A stretch of DNA of 5,262 nt from Treponema sp. (GTDB taxonomy: Bacteria > Spirochaetota > Spirochaetia > Treponematales > Treponemataceae). Position numbers and translations under genes: made by a program. A model generated the notes under the pieces. That model made no database searches. It saw only the letters and a program-made list of their open reading frames with translations, and was not told the DNA's origin. The stretch's first letter is position 1. Each line of letters opens with the position of its first letter. Below, piece after piece: positions 1 through 5,262 of the stretch. The stretch covers positions 1 through 5,262 of the forward strand of contig JAILNT010000350.1 of NCBI GenBank assembly GCA_024691265.1, written 5' to 3'.

Positions 1-524
1 TAAATCAAAGAAGGTATATAAGACCAAATAAAAAACAAAACCACAGATATTAATCTAAATCGCAAGTGATTTGTTAAAAAGAACATTCTGGCAATATACT
101 TAAGTCCCATGACAAAGGCCATAAAAAGAAAAGGAACACAAAATAATTCAAAAGAAGTAAATACTTTTGTATGTGTAAATAATTCATAAGGCAAATGTAT
201 TATATAAAACCCCATCATTACAGGAATTATCATATCAGCCTTATATACATCATCATTTTTTCTGAAAAGTAGGCTTGCTAGTGCATAGCAAAAGATACAC
301 GGGAAAAAAATGCTATACAAATAAAAATTCATGCTATTTTTACATATAGAATCAACATGTATATCAGATTCAAGAATCAAAAGCATTCTAATAATACACA
401 TTATAACAGCAAGCATTACACCCAATAATAAAGCTGGTAAACTCTTAACCCCAGCAGATTTTTTTTTACTTGTTAACAATATACCATAAAATAAAGGCAA
501 AGCCAGAAACATGAATACTTTCAT
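1..524 (-). CDS. Polytopic inner-membrane protein, 3' end beyond the window (partial)
   Basis: An open frame starts with ATG at 524-522 and runs 174 codons to the left edge without a stop. The frame is closed just upstream by a TGA at 539-537, so this is the only reasonable ATG. The product is strongly hydrophobic. About six membrane segments can be seen near residues 3-18, 28-51, 66-87, 97-116, 124-145 and 157-174, separated by short loops with Lys/Arg clusters such as SKKKSAGVK and LFRKNDD. I recognise no family motif and cannot give a function; a transporter, a sensor membrane domain or an enzyme of the envelope are all possible. No good Shine-Dalgarno sequence precedes the ATG, but a TTGACA promoter lies just upstream at 549-576. 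Codons 20-22 form a run of nine A (459-467 on the plus strand). That this is a real gene is well supported by its length, membrane pattern and promoter. Confidence 0.8.
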   Translation of the reverse strand, partial: MKVFMFLALPLFYGILLTSKKKSAGVKSLPALLLGVMLAVIMCIIRMLLILESDIHVDSICKNSMNFYLYSIFFPCIFCYALASLLFRKNDDVYKADMIIPVMMGFYIIHLPYELFTHTKVFTSFELFCVPFLFMAFVMGLKYIARMFFLTNHLRFRLISVVLFFIWSYIPSLI

Positions 525-548
525 ATAGTTACCGTATCATAAAAAAGC

Positions 549-576
549 AAAATATGCCAACATTAAAATATGTCAA
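549..576 (-). promoter_or_regulatory. Sigma70-type promoter for the membrane protein gene
   Basis: On the minus strand a perfect -35 box TTGACA (576-571) is followed after 16 bases by TATTTT (554-549), a 4 of 6 match to TATAAT. Transcription would start near 541-543, giving a leader of roughly 20 bases before the ATG at 524. It lies directly after the tRNA-Glu terminator, as expected for a new transcription unit. Confidence 0.6.
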
Positions 577-580
577 TTAT

Positions 581-618
581 AAATAAAAAAGGCTTCACCC
601 AAAACTGAGTAAAGCCTT
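581..618 (-). terminator. Intrinsic terminator after tRNA-Glu
   Basis: Read on the minus strand, positions 618-606 pair with 601-589 in a 13-bp stem containing three G-T wobbles, closed by a 4-base loop (605-602). A T-run follows (590-585, then ATTT). It begins 2 bases after the tRNA 3' end, so it ends the tRNA transcript and any read-through from the synthetase gene upstream. Confidence 0.88.
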
Positions 619-620
619 AT

Positions 621-692
621 CATCTCCTAGGCGAATTGAACGCCTGTTGTCGGGATGAAAACCCGATGTCCTAACCACTAGACGAAGGAGAC
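621..692 (-). tRNA. tRNA-Glu, anticodon TTC
   Basis: The minus strand folds into a 72-nt cloverleaf. The acceptor stem is GTCTCCT with AGGAGAT, and the D arm starts GTCTAGTGGTTAGGAC. The anticodon stem TCGGG/CCCGA holds the loop TTTTCAT with anticodon TTC. A 4-base variable loop CAAC follows, then the T stem AGGCG/CGCCT with loop TTCAATT, and discriminator G73. Features known to matter for GluRS recognition in E. coli are present: U34, U35, A37, U2-A71, U11-A24, U13-G22, A46 and no base 47. The odd point is the first acceptor pair, G1-U72 instead of the usual G1-C72. CCA is not encoded (ATA follows), so it must be added by the CCA-adding enzyme. The gene has its own promoter and terminator. 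Confidence 0.95.
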
Positions 693-717
693 ATATTCAG
701 CAATCGCTGACTTTGAT

Positions 718-746
718 ATAATATAACATACAAAATATTTTGTCAA
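718..746 (-). promoter_or_regulatory. Sigma70-type promoter of tRNA-Glu
   Basis: On the minus strand TTGACA (746-741), a 17-base spacer and TATTAT (723-718, 5 of 6 to consensus) form a near-ideal housekeeping promoter. Start of transcription is expected near 711, about 19 bases before the tRNA 5' end. The -35 box is only 7 bases past the stop codon of the synthetase gene. Confidence 0.82.
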
Positions 747-753
747 CAACTTA

Positions 754-2013
754 TTACATATTCATATCAAATTTTTTCAAAATTTTATTTCTTAGAATCT
801 TACAATCATTATCATCAAGCCCAAGCTTTTTTGCAGAAGCTAAATCATCCATAGCTTCTTTATACTTCTGCATGCCATAATAAACTAAAGCTCGTCTATA
901 TCTTATATGAGACTGATATTCATTAAGTTCAAGAGATTTTGTAAAACTTATTAAAGCCTTATCATTCTCTCCAAGAACACTATAAACAATACCTTTATAA
1001 TATAAAGCCTTAAAGCTTTTTGGGTCATTCTTCAAACTCTCATCAAAGTCGCAAAGAGCTTCCTGATAGCAACTTTGTGCAAAATATGCCATACCACGAT
1101 GCTTCAAAATAACTGCAATTACAGGAACAGGAGGTTTTGGGTCTGCATTAAGAATACTTGTATAAATCATAATAGCTTCATCTAAATGACCAAGATTATG
1201 TGCATGTAAAGCTTCAAGCAGCATATCATCTAATGTTCCACGAACATAAGGAGAAGGTCTATTTATTTGATCTGGTTGTAATACAGCTTTTCCCCCCACA
1301 GCCATAGAATGAGCAAAAACATCTGCTTTTTCATAAAAACTATTACGCCTATGCTCTAACTCAGACTGCATTTTTTTCTGATAATCTCTAATTTCTTGAA
1401 ATATTATATCAGATAAAGTCAAACTAGCATTTATAGAAGCCAACTTTCTTCTTAAAGGTAAATCAACAGGAGAAAAATCAGCCTTATAAACAAGCTCATG
1501 TTCAACTTCTGCCCAAGCATCTTGTAAAATAGTTCTAATTTGAATTTCACAAACAGTATCAGGAGACAAAGGATATTTTTCTCTATCTTCTTCAGGATAA
1601 CAATCAGCAGGAACAGCTATCAAAACATGAACAGATTCATAGCCAAATTCTCTAAAATTCTGGTCTGCACCTTTACGTTCAATCTCTCTTACATCAAAAT
1701 TCTTGACTAACTGTTTTTCAACTTCTGATAAATCTTCTAAAAAAGCACAAATTATACGAATACCCATCATATCCGTTAATTGTGTTAAATGCGTATTAGC
1801 AATAGCCTCTTCAGGTCTTTGCCGTAATATTTTCTTATAATAACTATCAAAAGACTTTACTCTAGATTTATAAGTAGGCATTGAAGACAGCTTTACAACC
1901 CCTTTTAACTTTCCTTCTATCGCTGTCAATATTTTTTTTAAATAAGGCTTATAATACTCATAACGAGAATATACAGCTTCCCTTTCAGGAACTTGTGTTG
2001 TTAAATCTTCCAT
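754..2013 (-). CDS. RelA/SpoT-domain (p)ppGpp synthetase with C-terminal TPR repeats
   Basis: This is probably a cytoplasmic enzyme that moves pyrophosphate from ATP to GDP or GTP to make the alarmone (p)ppGpp. Synthetase motifs are in order: SRVKS with Arg51 and Lys53, DMMGIRIIC with Asp81, FGYESVH with Tyr125 and His129, and EIQIRT with Glu156, followed by AEVEHELVYK. All key positions look intact. Residues about 180-250 are helical and charged. About four TPR units then fill residues 265-405, for example LGHLDEAIMIYTSIL and LGENDKALISFTKSLEL. There is no HD hydrolase, TGS or ACT domain, so this is not a full-length Rel. I start it at the ATG at 2013 (419 aa); a TTG at 2049 would add 12 residues. 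Neither start has a clear ribosome binding site. It lies between the flaA terminator and tRNA-Glu, without a terminator of its own. TPRs suggest a protein partner or self-assembly that controls activity (inference). Confidence 0.9.
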   Translation of the reverse strand: MEDLTTQVPEREAVYSRYEYYKPYLKKILTAIEGKLKGVVKLSSMPTYKSRVKSFDSYYKKILRQRPEEAIANTHLTQLTDMMGIRIICAFLEDLSEVEKQLVKNFDVREIERKGADQNFREFGYESVHVLIAVPADCYPEEDREKYPLSPDTVCEIQIRTILQDAWAEVEHELVYKADFSPVDLPLRRKLASINASLTLSDIIFQEIRDYQKKMQSELEHRRNSFYEKADVFAHSMAVGGKAVLQPDQINRPSPYVRGTLDDMLLEALHAHNLGHLDEAIMIYTSILNADPKPPVPVIAVILKHRGMAYFAQSCYQEALCDFDESLKNDPKSFKALYYKGIVYSVLGENDKALISFTKSLELNEYQSHIRYRRALVYYGMQKYKEAMDDLASAKKLGLDDNDCKILRNKILKKFDMNM

Positions 2014-2076
2014 ACAAAAAAGTTTAACACACTTTTTTTCAGATAACAATCAAAAAGACTTTTATGCATACACAGA

Positions 2077-2114
2077 TAAAAAAAAGACCGTCTATCTATT
2101 GATAAACGGTCTTT
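2077..2114 (-). terminator. Strong intrinsic terminator after flaA
   Basis: Read on the minus strand, 2114-2101 pairs with 2096-2083 in a 14-bp stem (AAAGACCGTTTATC with GATAGACGGTCTTT, one G-T wobble), with a 4-base loop AATA. A run of eight T follows or overlaps the stem base. It starts 27 bases after the flaA stop. The plus-strand direction lacks a T-run, so it works for flaA only. It should isolate the abundant flaA message from the synthetase gene. Confidence 0.93.
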
Positions 2115-2141
2115 CATCTAAAAGCTAAATACTAGCTAAGA

Positions 2142-3224
2142 TTACTCCTGAGCTGCTGTTGTAGCTGCTGGAGCTTCTTCTGAAGAAGATGCTTCACCAT
2201 CTTCTGCGAAGTCAACTTCTGTAGCCATCTTAGCCTTCTCTAAGTAGCGGTTAACCTGCTTTGAACCGAAGCGAGACATCTCTTCGTTCTGACGAGCTGT
2301 TTCCTTCTGTGTGATGATTCCCCAAAGGTCTTCATCAGCAATATCACGCTCTGTAGAAAGCAATGCTTTGTCGTAAATAATCTTAACGTCTCTGAAGTAT
2401 CCGATGAAATCTCCACCAACATCACTAGCATCACGGCTAATCTGGAAACCTTCGAACTTTACAAATGGAAGTCCACGTGGATAGAGCGGGATAACGCGGA
2501 TTTCGCGAGTACGAACTTCAGAAATATAATCTGGGTTGTCCCAGCGAAGCTGTCTCCAACCGTCAAACTTTAATGTACCCATATCATAGCGGCGTGTTAC
2601 ACCGTCTGTATCAGAAATAAGAACATAAAGTCTGTGTGGGAAGTTTTCTCCCAATGTGTTTACAGCAACTGATTTGAGTGTACCAACGTTCTTTACAACG
2701 CCATATCCGTCCTCAAACAATGTCTTTCCACTTGCCTTTTCTTCATCTGTCTGTTCCTGGCGAACACCATTTTCATCAGCAGATGCGAGAGGTTCATAAG
2801 CAGGAATATTAAATGCAGGAACAATCTTTGCATTTGCATTTACAGCTGCAGTTGGGAATACTACACGTACACCCATGATATTCTTACCAGCAGCAGCATT
2901 GCGAGATTCACTGCTTACAGGTGCTGCACGAACTGTTGAAGTTCCAACACTTACTACATTACGAGCAGATGAGTTCAATACAACTTCCCATTCTGGAAGA
3001 GCAAGTGAAGTCTTCATAAGAGCCTTCTGCTCGTCTGTGTAAGTTGTACCAGCAGATGCTGCATAATCCATTACTGTGTGGCTATTCTGTGTAGGATTGC
3101 CGTTTTCGTCTGCACAAGTATCAGCATCCAACAATGTGAAATCGATGAGTGTTGATTCTTCTGCAAATGCAAGTGCGCCTGCAAGCATCATAGCCGCTGT
3201 TGTTAAAATGAAAGTCCTCTTCAT
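2142..3224 (-). CDS. flaA: Flagellar filament outer layer (sheath) protein FlaA
   Basis: FlaA coats the FlaB core of spirochaete periplasmic flagella and influences filament stiffness and helical shape. The 360-residue product has a typical Sec signal peptide: basic MKR, a hydrophobic stretch, and likely cleavage after Ala21 (LAFA, then EES). It is exported to the periplasm, unlike flagellins sent through the flagellar export channel. The mature part has the usual FlaA body, including LPEWEVVLNSSARN, MGVRVVFP, NFPHRLYVLISD, WRQLRWDNPDY, VRTREIRVIPLYPR and VKFEGFQISRD. Its length is normal for the family. The last 25 or so residues are an acidic, Ala/Ser-rich low-complexity tail. The ATG at 3224 is fixed by AAAGGAG 6 bases upstream. 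A sigma70-type promoter precedes it and a strong terminator follows, so it can be monocistronic. The gene is clearly richer in G and C than its neighbours, with preferred codons repeated, as expected for an abundant protein. Confidence 0.96.
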   Translation of the reverse strand: MKRTFILTTAAMMLAGALAFAEESTLIDFTLLDADTCADENGNPTQNSHTVMDYAASAGTTYTDEQKALMKTSLALPEWEVVLNSSARNVVSVGTSTVRAAPVSSESRNAAAGKNIMGVRVVFPTAAVNANAKIVPAFNIPAYEPLASADENGVRQEQTDEEKASGKTLFEDGYGVVKNVGTLKSVAVNTLGENFPHRLYVLISDTDGVTRRYDMGTLKFDGWRQLRWDNPDYISEVRTREIRVIPLYPRGLPFVKFEGFQISRDASDVGGDFIGYFRDVKIIYDKALLSTERDIADEDLWGIITQKETARQNEEMSRFGSKQVNRYLEKAKMATEVDFAEDGEASSSEEAPAATTAAQE

Positions 3225-3230
3225 TCGAAG

Positions 3231-3237
3231 CTCCTTT
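3231..3237 (-). promoter_or_regulatory. Strong ribosome binding site of flaA
   Basis: AAAGGAG on the minus strand lies 6 bases before the flaA ATG. It is the only strong Shine-Dalgarno sequence seen ahead of any start in the window, which fits high FlaA output. Confidence 0.9.
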
Positions 3238-3270
3238 AATACACTTTGATGTAGCCTTGTATAGTTATAC

Positions 3271-3299
3271 AGTATCTATTAACATAAGTTTTTTGTCAA
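3271..3299 (-). promoter_or_regulatory. Sigma70-type promoter of flaA
   Basis: On the minus strand TTGACA (3299-3294) is followed after 17 bases by GATACT (3276-3271, 4 of 6 to TATAAT). Start of transcription is expected near 3264, giving a leader of about 40 bases that ends in the ribosome binding site. I found no sigma28-like box (TAAA with GCCGATAA) in the 116-base gap, so flaA seems to use the housekeeping sigma factor. Confidence 0.65.
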
Positions 3300-3340
3300 C
3301 GACTTTTTTAATTCCCGCTATATAAGCCGTCGTAAGAAAC

Positions 3341-3919
3341 TCACATATCATAGACTATCTGTTTACCATCAATAAACATCTCTATTGTATCTATATTTCC
3401 GAAATTTTTCAAAATATTCATCTTAAAAAATCTCGAACCATCCTTTATTGACATTGCACCACCCTTTTCAAGCAATGCATCACGAGAAAGACCTACATAT
3501 AGAACATTTTTCTGAACAAAACAAAACTCAGCACGTGTACCCAAAGAAAAAAACGGCTGGTATCTATTTGTTATAGGTCCAAGCAAAAGCTCATCAACAA
3601 AGTATTGTATTTCGCCCTGAACCGGGTCTTTTGGGAAAGCTCTTATTTCTGTATAAATAGATTTCCCTTTTTTATTAGAATCGTCATTAATATCATCAGT
3701 CTTTAATTTAAGCATTGAAAAATAAAAAACTTTTCTATTTCCAAAATCATTACTGACTCTATTATTCGAACTATCAGTTAAGTATTTTAACACAGAAAAA
3801 CAAAAAAACACAACAAAAGCTATAAAAAATATTTTTATTAAAATTTTATTTTTCCCCGAATATAAAGCCTTTCCGGACTCTATTTCTGAAGTATTATTAC
3901 TTATCATATTATCAGACAT
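3341..3919 (-). CDS. Membrane-anchored GerMN-domain protein
   Basis: A 192-residue protein with about 25 polar N-terminal residues, one membrane helix near 26-47 (ILIKIFFIAFVVFFCF) and a soluble C-terminal part facing the periplasm. Residues about 64-190 match the GerMN pattern: a strand (KVFYFSMLKLK), the helix with VDELLLGPI, LYVGLSRDALLEKGG, then MNILKNFGNIDTIEMFIDGK at the end. GerMN domains occur in spore germination protein GerM and in envelope proteins of bacteria that do not sporulate; they have no known catalytic residues and are thought to be binding or scaffold modules. Its ATG overlaps the amidase stop by one base (TAATG), with AGGT 8-9 bases upstream, so the two are probably translationally coupled and act together on peptidoglycan (inference). 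No convincing terminator follows, so some transcripts may continue into flaA. Confidence 0.87.
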   Translation of the reverse strand: MSDNMISNNTSEIESGKALYSGKNKILIKIFFIAFVVFFCFSVLKYLTDSSNNRVSNDFGNRKVFYFSMLKLKTDDINDDSNKKGKSIYTEIRAFPKDPVQGEIQYFVDELLLGPITNRYQPFFSLGTRAEFCFVQKNVLYVGLSRDALLEKGGAMSIKDGSRFFKMNILKNFGNIDTIEMFIDGKQIVYDM

Positions 3920-4965
3920 TAATTACTACCTGTAAATCCTCTAGAACGTTCAAAATGCGTAACAAACGCAGCAAGCCCATTATATATTCCATCAGAAACT
4001 TTTTTCAAGTATGACTTATCATATAATAGCTTGGCTTCTTTCTCATTAGTTAAAAATCCAGTTTCAATAAGAACTGCTGGCATTTTAGCATTTCTAACGA
4101 CAAACCACTCCTCAGCTTTTATACCTCTGGAATTACTAAGAGAACCTAAACTCGTTTTTAATCCGTCAGTTATAAATTTTGCTATAAGGATACTTTCTGT
4201 AGTATACTCTTCTTCCGTCATTGCATTTAAAATAGGCTGCAAAGACACATCTGTCGCTTCAGAAGGATTTAGAACCTGCCGGCGATATCCTGGGGACAAA
4301 TACCAAACTTCAAAACCGGAAGCTGATTTATCCATAGAAGAATTAGCATGTATTGATACATACAAGATGGCACCATTATCATTAAGTTTTACAGAATTAG
4401 CAATTTCTGTTCTTTGCCCTAGTGTTAAGTACACATCTTTATTTCTTGTCATTAAAATCTGCTTATCAGGATAAGCTGTTTTCAAACGCTGATACAAATA
4501 ATTAGCAACTTCAAGATTTACATCTTTTTCACGAATTGTAACAGTTTTTCCATTCACAGTTATATTAGATTGTGCACCAGGGTCTTTTCCCCCATGTCCA
4601 GGGTCTATAAGGATAGCTTCAACCTTATAAACATCTTCTACAGGCTTTTCTGTTCCAAAAAAAGTTTCTGCCTTATTGAGAAAAGTTCTTGTAACATACA
4701 GAATGCCATTTGAATCAATTTCAGGAGCATCAAGTAATACAAGTCTTTTGCAATCTTCAAGAACAATTTTCTGTCCTGCTTGAAAAGAAAGTTGGTGACC
4801 ATTTTTTTCCAATATGCCACTATTACTTAAACTATCCCAATAAACAAGAATACCCTTTTCATCAGCAACAGAAAGTAAATTTAATTTTTCAACAGCAAAC
4901 GAAGAAAAAGAATATATAAAGAGAAATATAAAATAAGTGAAAAAATACTTAAACCTAAAACACAT
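3919..4965 (-). CDS. Secreted N-acetylmuramoyl-L-alanine amidase (Amidase_3 family)
   Basis: A zinc hydrolase that cuts the amide bond between N-acetylmuramic acid and the peptide stem of peptidoglycan in the periplasm. The product (348 aa from the ATG at 4965) starts with a signal peptide, probably cleaved after Ala24 (SSFA, then VEK). Residues about 61-113 form a small domain (GQKIVLEDCKRLVLLDAPEI, then SNGILYVTRTFL) resembling the copper amine oxidase-like N-terminal modules found in some amidases; that is a tentative assignment. The catalytic domain covers about 116-340. Zinc ligands are His124 in DPGHGG, Glu146 in REKDVN and His206 in YVSIHAN; the catalytic Glu is Glu311 in ETGFL. All are present. 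An insert of about 45 residues follows the third ligand (SPGYRRQ to TTESI). The ATG follows the upstream stop by 2 bases; a TTG at 4971 would overlap that stop and add two residues. Likely roles are daughter-cell separation or wall opening for flagella. Confidence 0.94.
   Translation of the reverse strand: MCFRFKYFFTYFIFLFIYSFSSFAVEKLNLLSVADEKGILVYWDSLSNSGILEKNGHQLSFQAGQKIVLEDCKRLVLLDAPEIDSNGILYVTRTFLNKAETFFGTEKPVEDVYKVEAILIDPGHGGKDPGAQSNITVNGKTVTIREKDVNLEVANYLYQRLKTAYPDKQILMTRNKDVYLTLGQRTEIANSVKLNDNGAILYVSIHANSSMDKSASGFEVWYLSPGYRRQVLNPSEATDVSLQPILNAMTEEEYTTESILIAKFITDGLKTSLGSLSNSRGIKAEEWFVVRNAKMPAVLIETGFLTNEKEAKLLYDKSYLKKVSDGIYNGLAAFVTHFERSRGFTGSN
3928..3933 (-). promoter_or_regulatory. Ribosome binding site of the GerMN gene inside the amidase 3' end
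   Basis: ACAGGT on the minus strand, with its AGG core at 3931-3929, lies 9 bases before the ATG at 3919 and within the last codons of the amidase gene. Together with the TAATG junction it supports the chosen start and translational coupling. Confidence 0.6.
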
Positions 4966-4967
4966 AC

Positions 4968-5262
4968 TCAAATCTTTGAACTATTCAAACAATCATTCAT
5001 GTATAAGATTCCCTGTAGTCCTGCACGAAGTAAATTACAAACAAAACTATTAACGTCAAGACTCTTATGCTTAGGACAAAGTTCATCAAACATCAATAAA
5101 CTCTGTTTTATAGTTCTGTGGTTCCAATCTTTTTCATCAGTTAAAATCAAATCATCAGGAATAAAATTCAAAACAGACTGATTTTCCGGAATAACAGTTG
5201 CAATATTATTTTTATTAGCAAAGTTTTTTTCAAGATTTTTTTTATTTGTTTCTGGATAAGCA
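4968..5262 (-). CDS. C-terminal part of an unrecognised protein (partial, 5' end beyond the window)
   Basis: An open frame enters from the right edge and ends with TGA at 4970-4968, giving at least 97 residues. A TTG at 5171 could be read as a start, but the frame stays open for 30 further codons to the edge, so the true start is probably outside. The visible part begins with an Asn/Lys-rich, probably disordered stretch (residues about 1-20 as seen). A compact region with predicted helices follows, including TIKQSLLMFDELCPKH, VNSFVCNLLRAGLQGILYM and a final NDCLNSSKI. Three Cys are present in the visible part but without a metal-binding spacing. I recognise no family. Its stop is 2 bases before the amidase ATG, so it is almost certainly the previous gene of the same operon and could share an envelope role (inference). 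Confidence 0.72.
   Translation of the reverse strand, partial: AYPETNKKNLEKNFANKNNIATVIPENQSVLNFIPDDLILTDEKDWNHRTIKQSLLMFDELCPKHKSLDVNSFVCNLLRAGLQGILYMNDCLNSSKI

Noticed and set aside
2014..2049. TTG start for the alarmone synthetase, adding 12 residues
   Set aside because: The extra residues lie outside the synthetase domain and the TTG has no ribosome binding site. The ATG at 2013 is preferred, though not proven.
2240..2434. 64-codon open frame on the minus strand in a second frame
   Set aside because: It is embedded in flaA, which is complete and strongly supported.
3300..3340. Possible terminator between the GerMN gene and flaA
   Set aside because: Only a 5-bp ACGAC/GTCGT pairing around a long loop, and a 3-bp GCT/AGC hairpin, are found. 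Neither is followed by a usable T-run.
3225..3340. Sigma28-type flagellar promoter upstream of flaA
   Set aside because: No match to TAAA plus GCCGATAA at the right spacing was seen; a TTGACA-type promoter explains the region.
4031..4474. 147-codon open frame on the plus strand
   Set aside because: It lies wholly opposite the amidase catalytic domain, whose zinc ligands and catalytic Glu are in frame on the minus strand. Its predicted protein shows no domain pattern.
4638..4919. Short open frames on both strands (4638-4820 minus, 4710-4919 plus)
   Set aside because: Both are shadows of the N-terminal half of the amidase gene and have no ribosome binding site or recognisable product.
4966..4971. 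TTG start for the amidase, with a TTGA overlap of the upstream stop
   Set aside because: An ATG lies two codons downstream at 4965, with a purine-rich AAAGA about 7 bases upstream; the TTG has this motif too close.
4999..5181. 60-codon open frame on the plus strand
   Set aside because: It is antisense to the partial gene at the right edge, which is tightly joined to the amidase gene and is the more credible coding strand.
1..5262. Mobile element, CRISPR array, phage gene or defence system
   Set aside because: No transposase, integrase, inverted repeat pair at an element boundary, regular direct repeats or defence domains were seen. Gene content is core spirochaete functions.

Overview
The window looks like a chromosomal segment of an AT-rich spirochaete, most likely a Treponema. 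The strongest reason is a complete gene for FlaA, the sheath protein of periplasmic flagella, a protein characteristic of spirochaetes. It sits next to an Amidase_3 peptidoglycan hydrolase and a GerMN-domain protein. From memory, Treponema pallidum has a comparable amidase / small protein / flaA order around TP0247-TP0249; that was not checked here. Species cannot be assigned from the sequence alone.

Every gene I can support lies on the minus strand, so transcription runs from high to low coordinates. In that order: (1) the 3' part of an unrecognised gene that enters from the right edge; (2) a secreted N-acetylmuramoyl-L-alanine amidase starting 2 bases after that gene stops; (3) a membrane-anchored GerMN-domain protein whose ATG shares one base with the amidase stop; (4) flaA, with its own TTGACA promoter, a strong ribosome binding site and a long-stem intrinsic terminator; (5) a RelA/SpoT-type alarmone synthetase carrying TPR repeats instead of HD, TGS or ACT domains; (6) tRNA-Glu(TTC) with its own near-consensus promoter and its own terminator; (7) the first 174 codons of a polytopic membrane protein that runs off the left edge, also behind a TTGACA promoter.

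The first four genes fit an envelope and motility theme. The amidase and GerMN protein probably act together on peptidoglycan in the periplasm, where FlaA coats the flagellar filament. The alarmone synthetase and tRNA-Glu belong to translation and stress signalling. No terminator is visible between the synthetase and the tRNA, so the tRNA could also be made by read-through. I see no mobile element, CRISPR array, phage gene or sign of recent transfer. No wholly new system is evident. The points most worth a second look are the synthetase-TPR fusion, the coupled amidase-GerMN pair, the G1-U72 pair in tRNA-Glu, and the membrane protein, which ordinary complete-ORF calling would miss.
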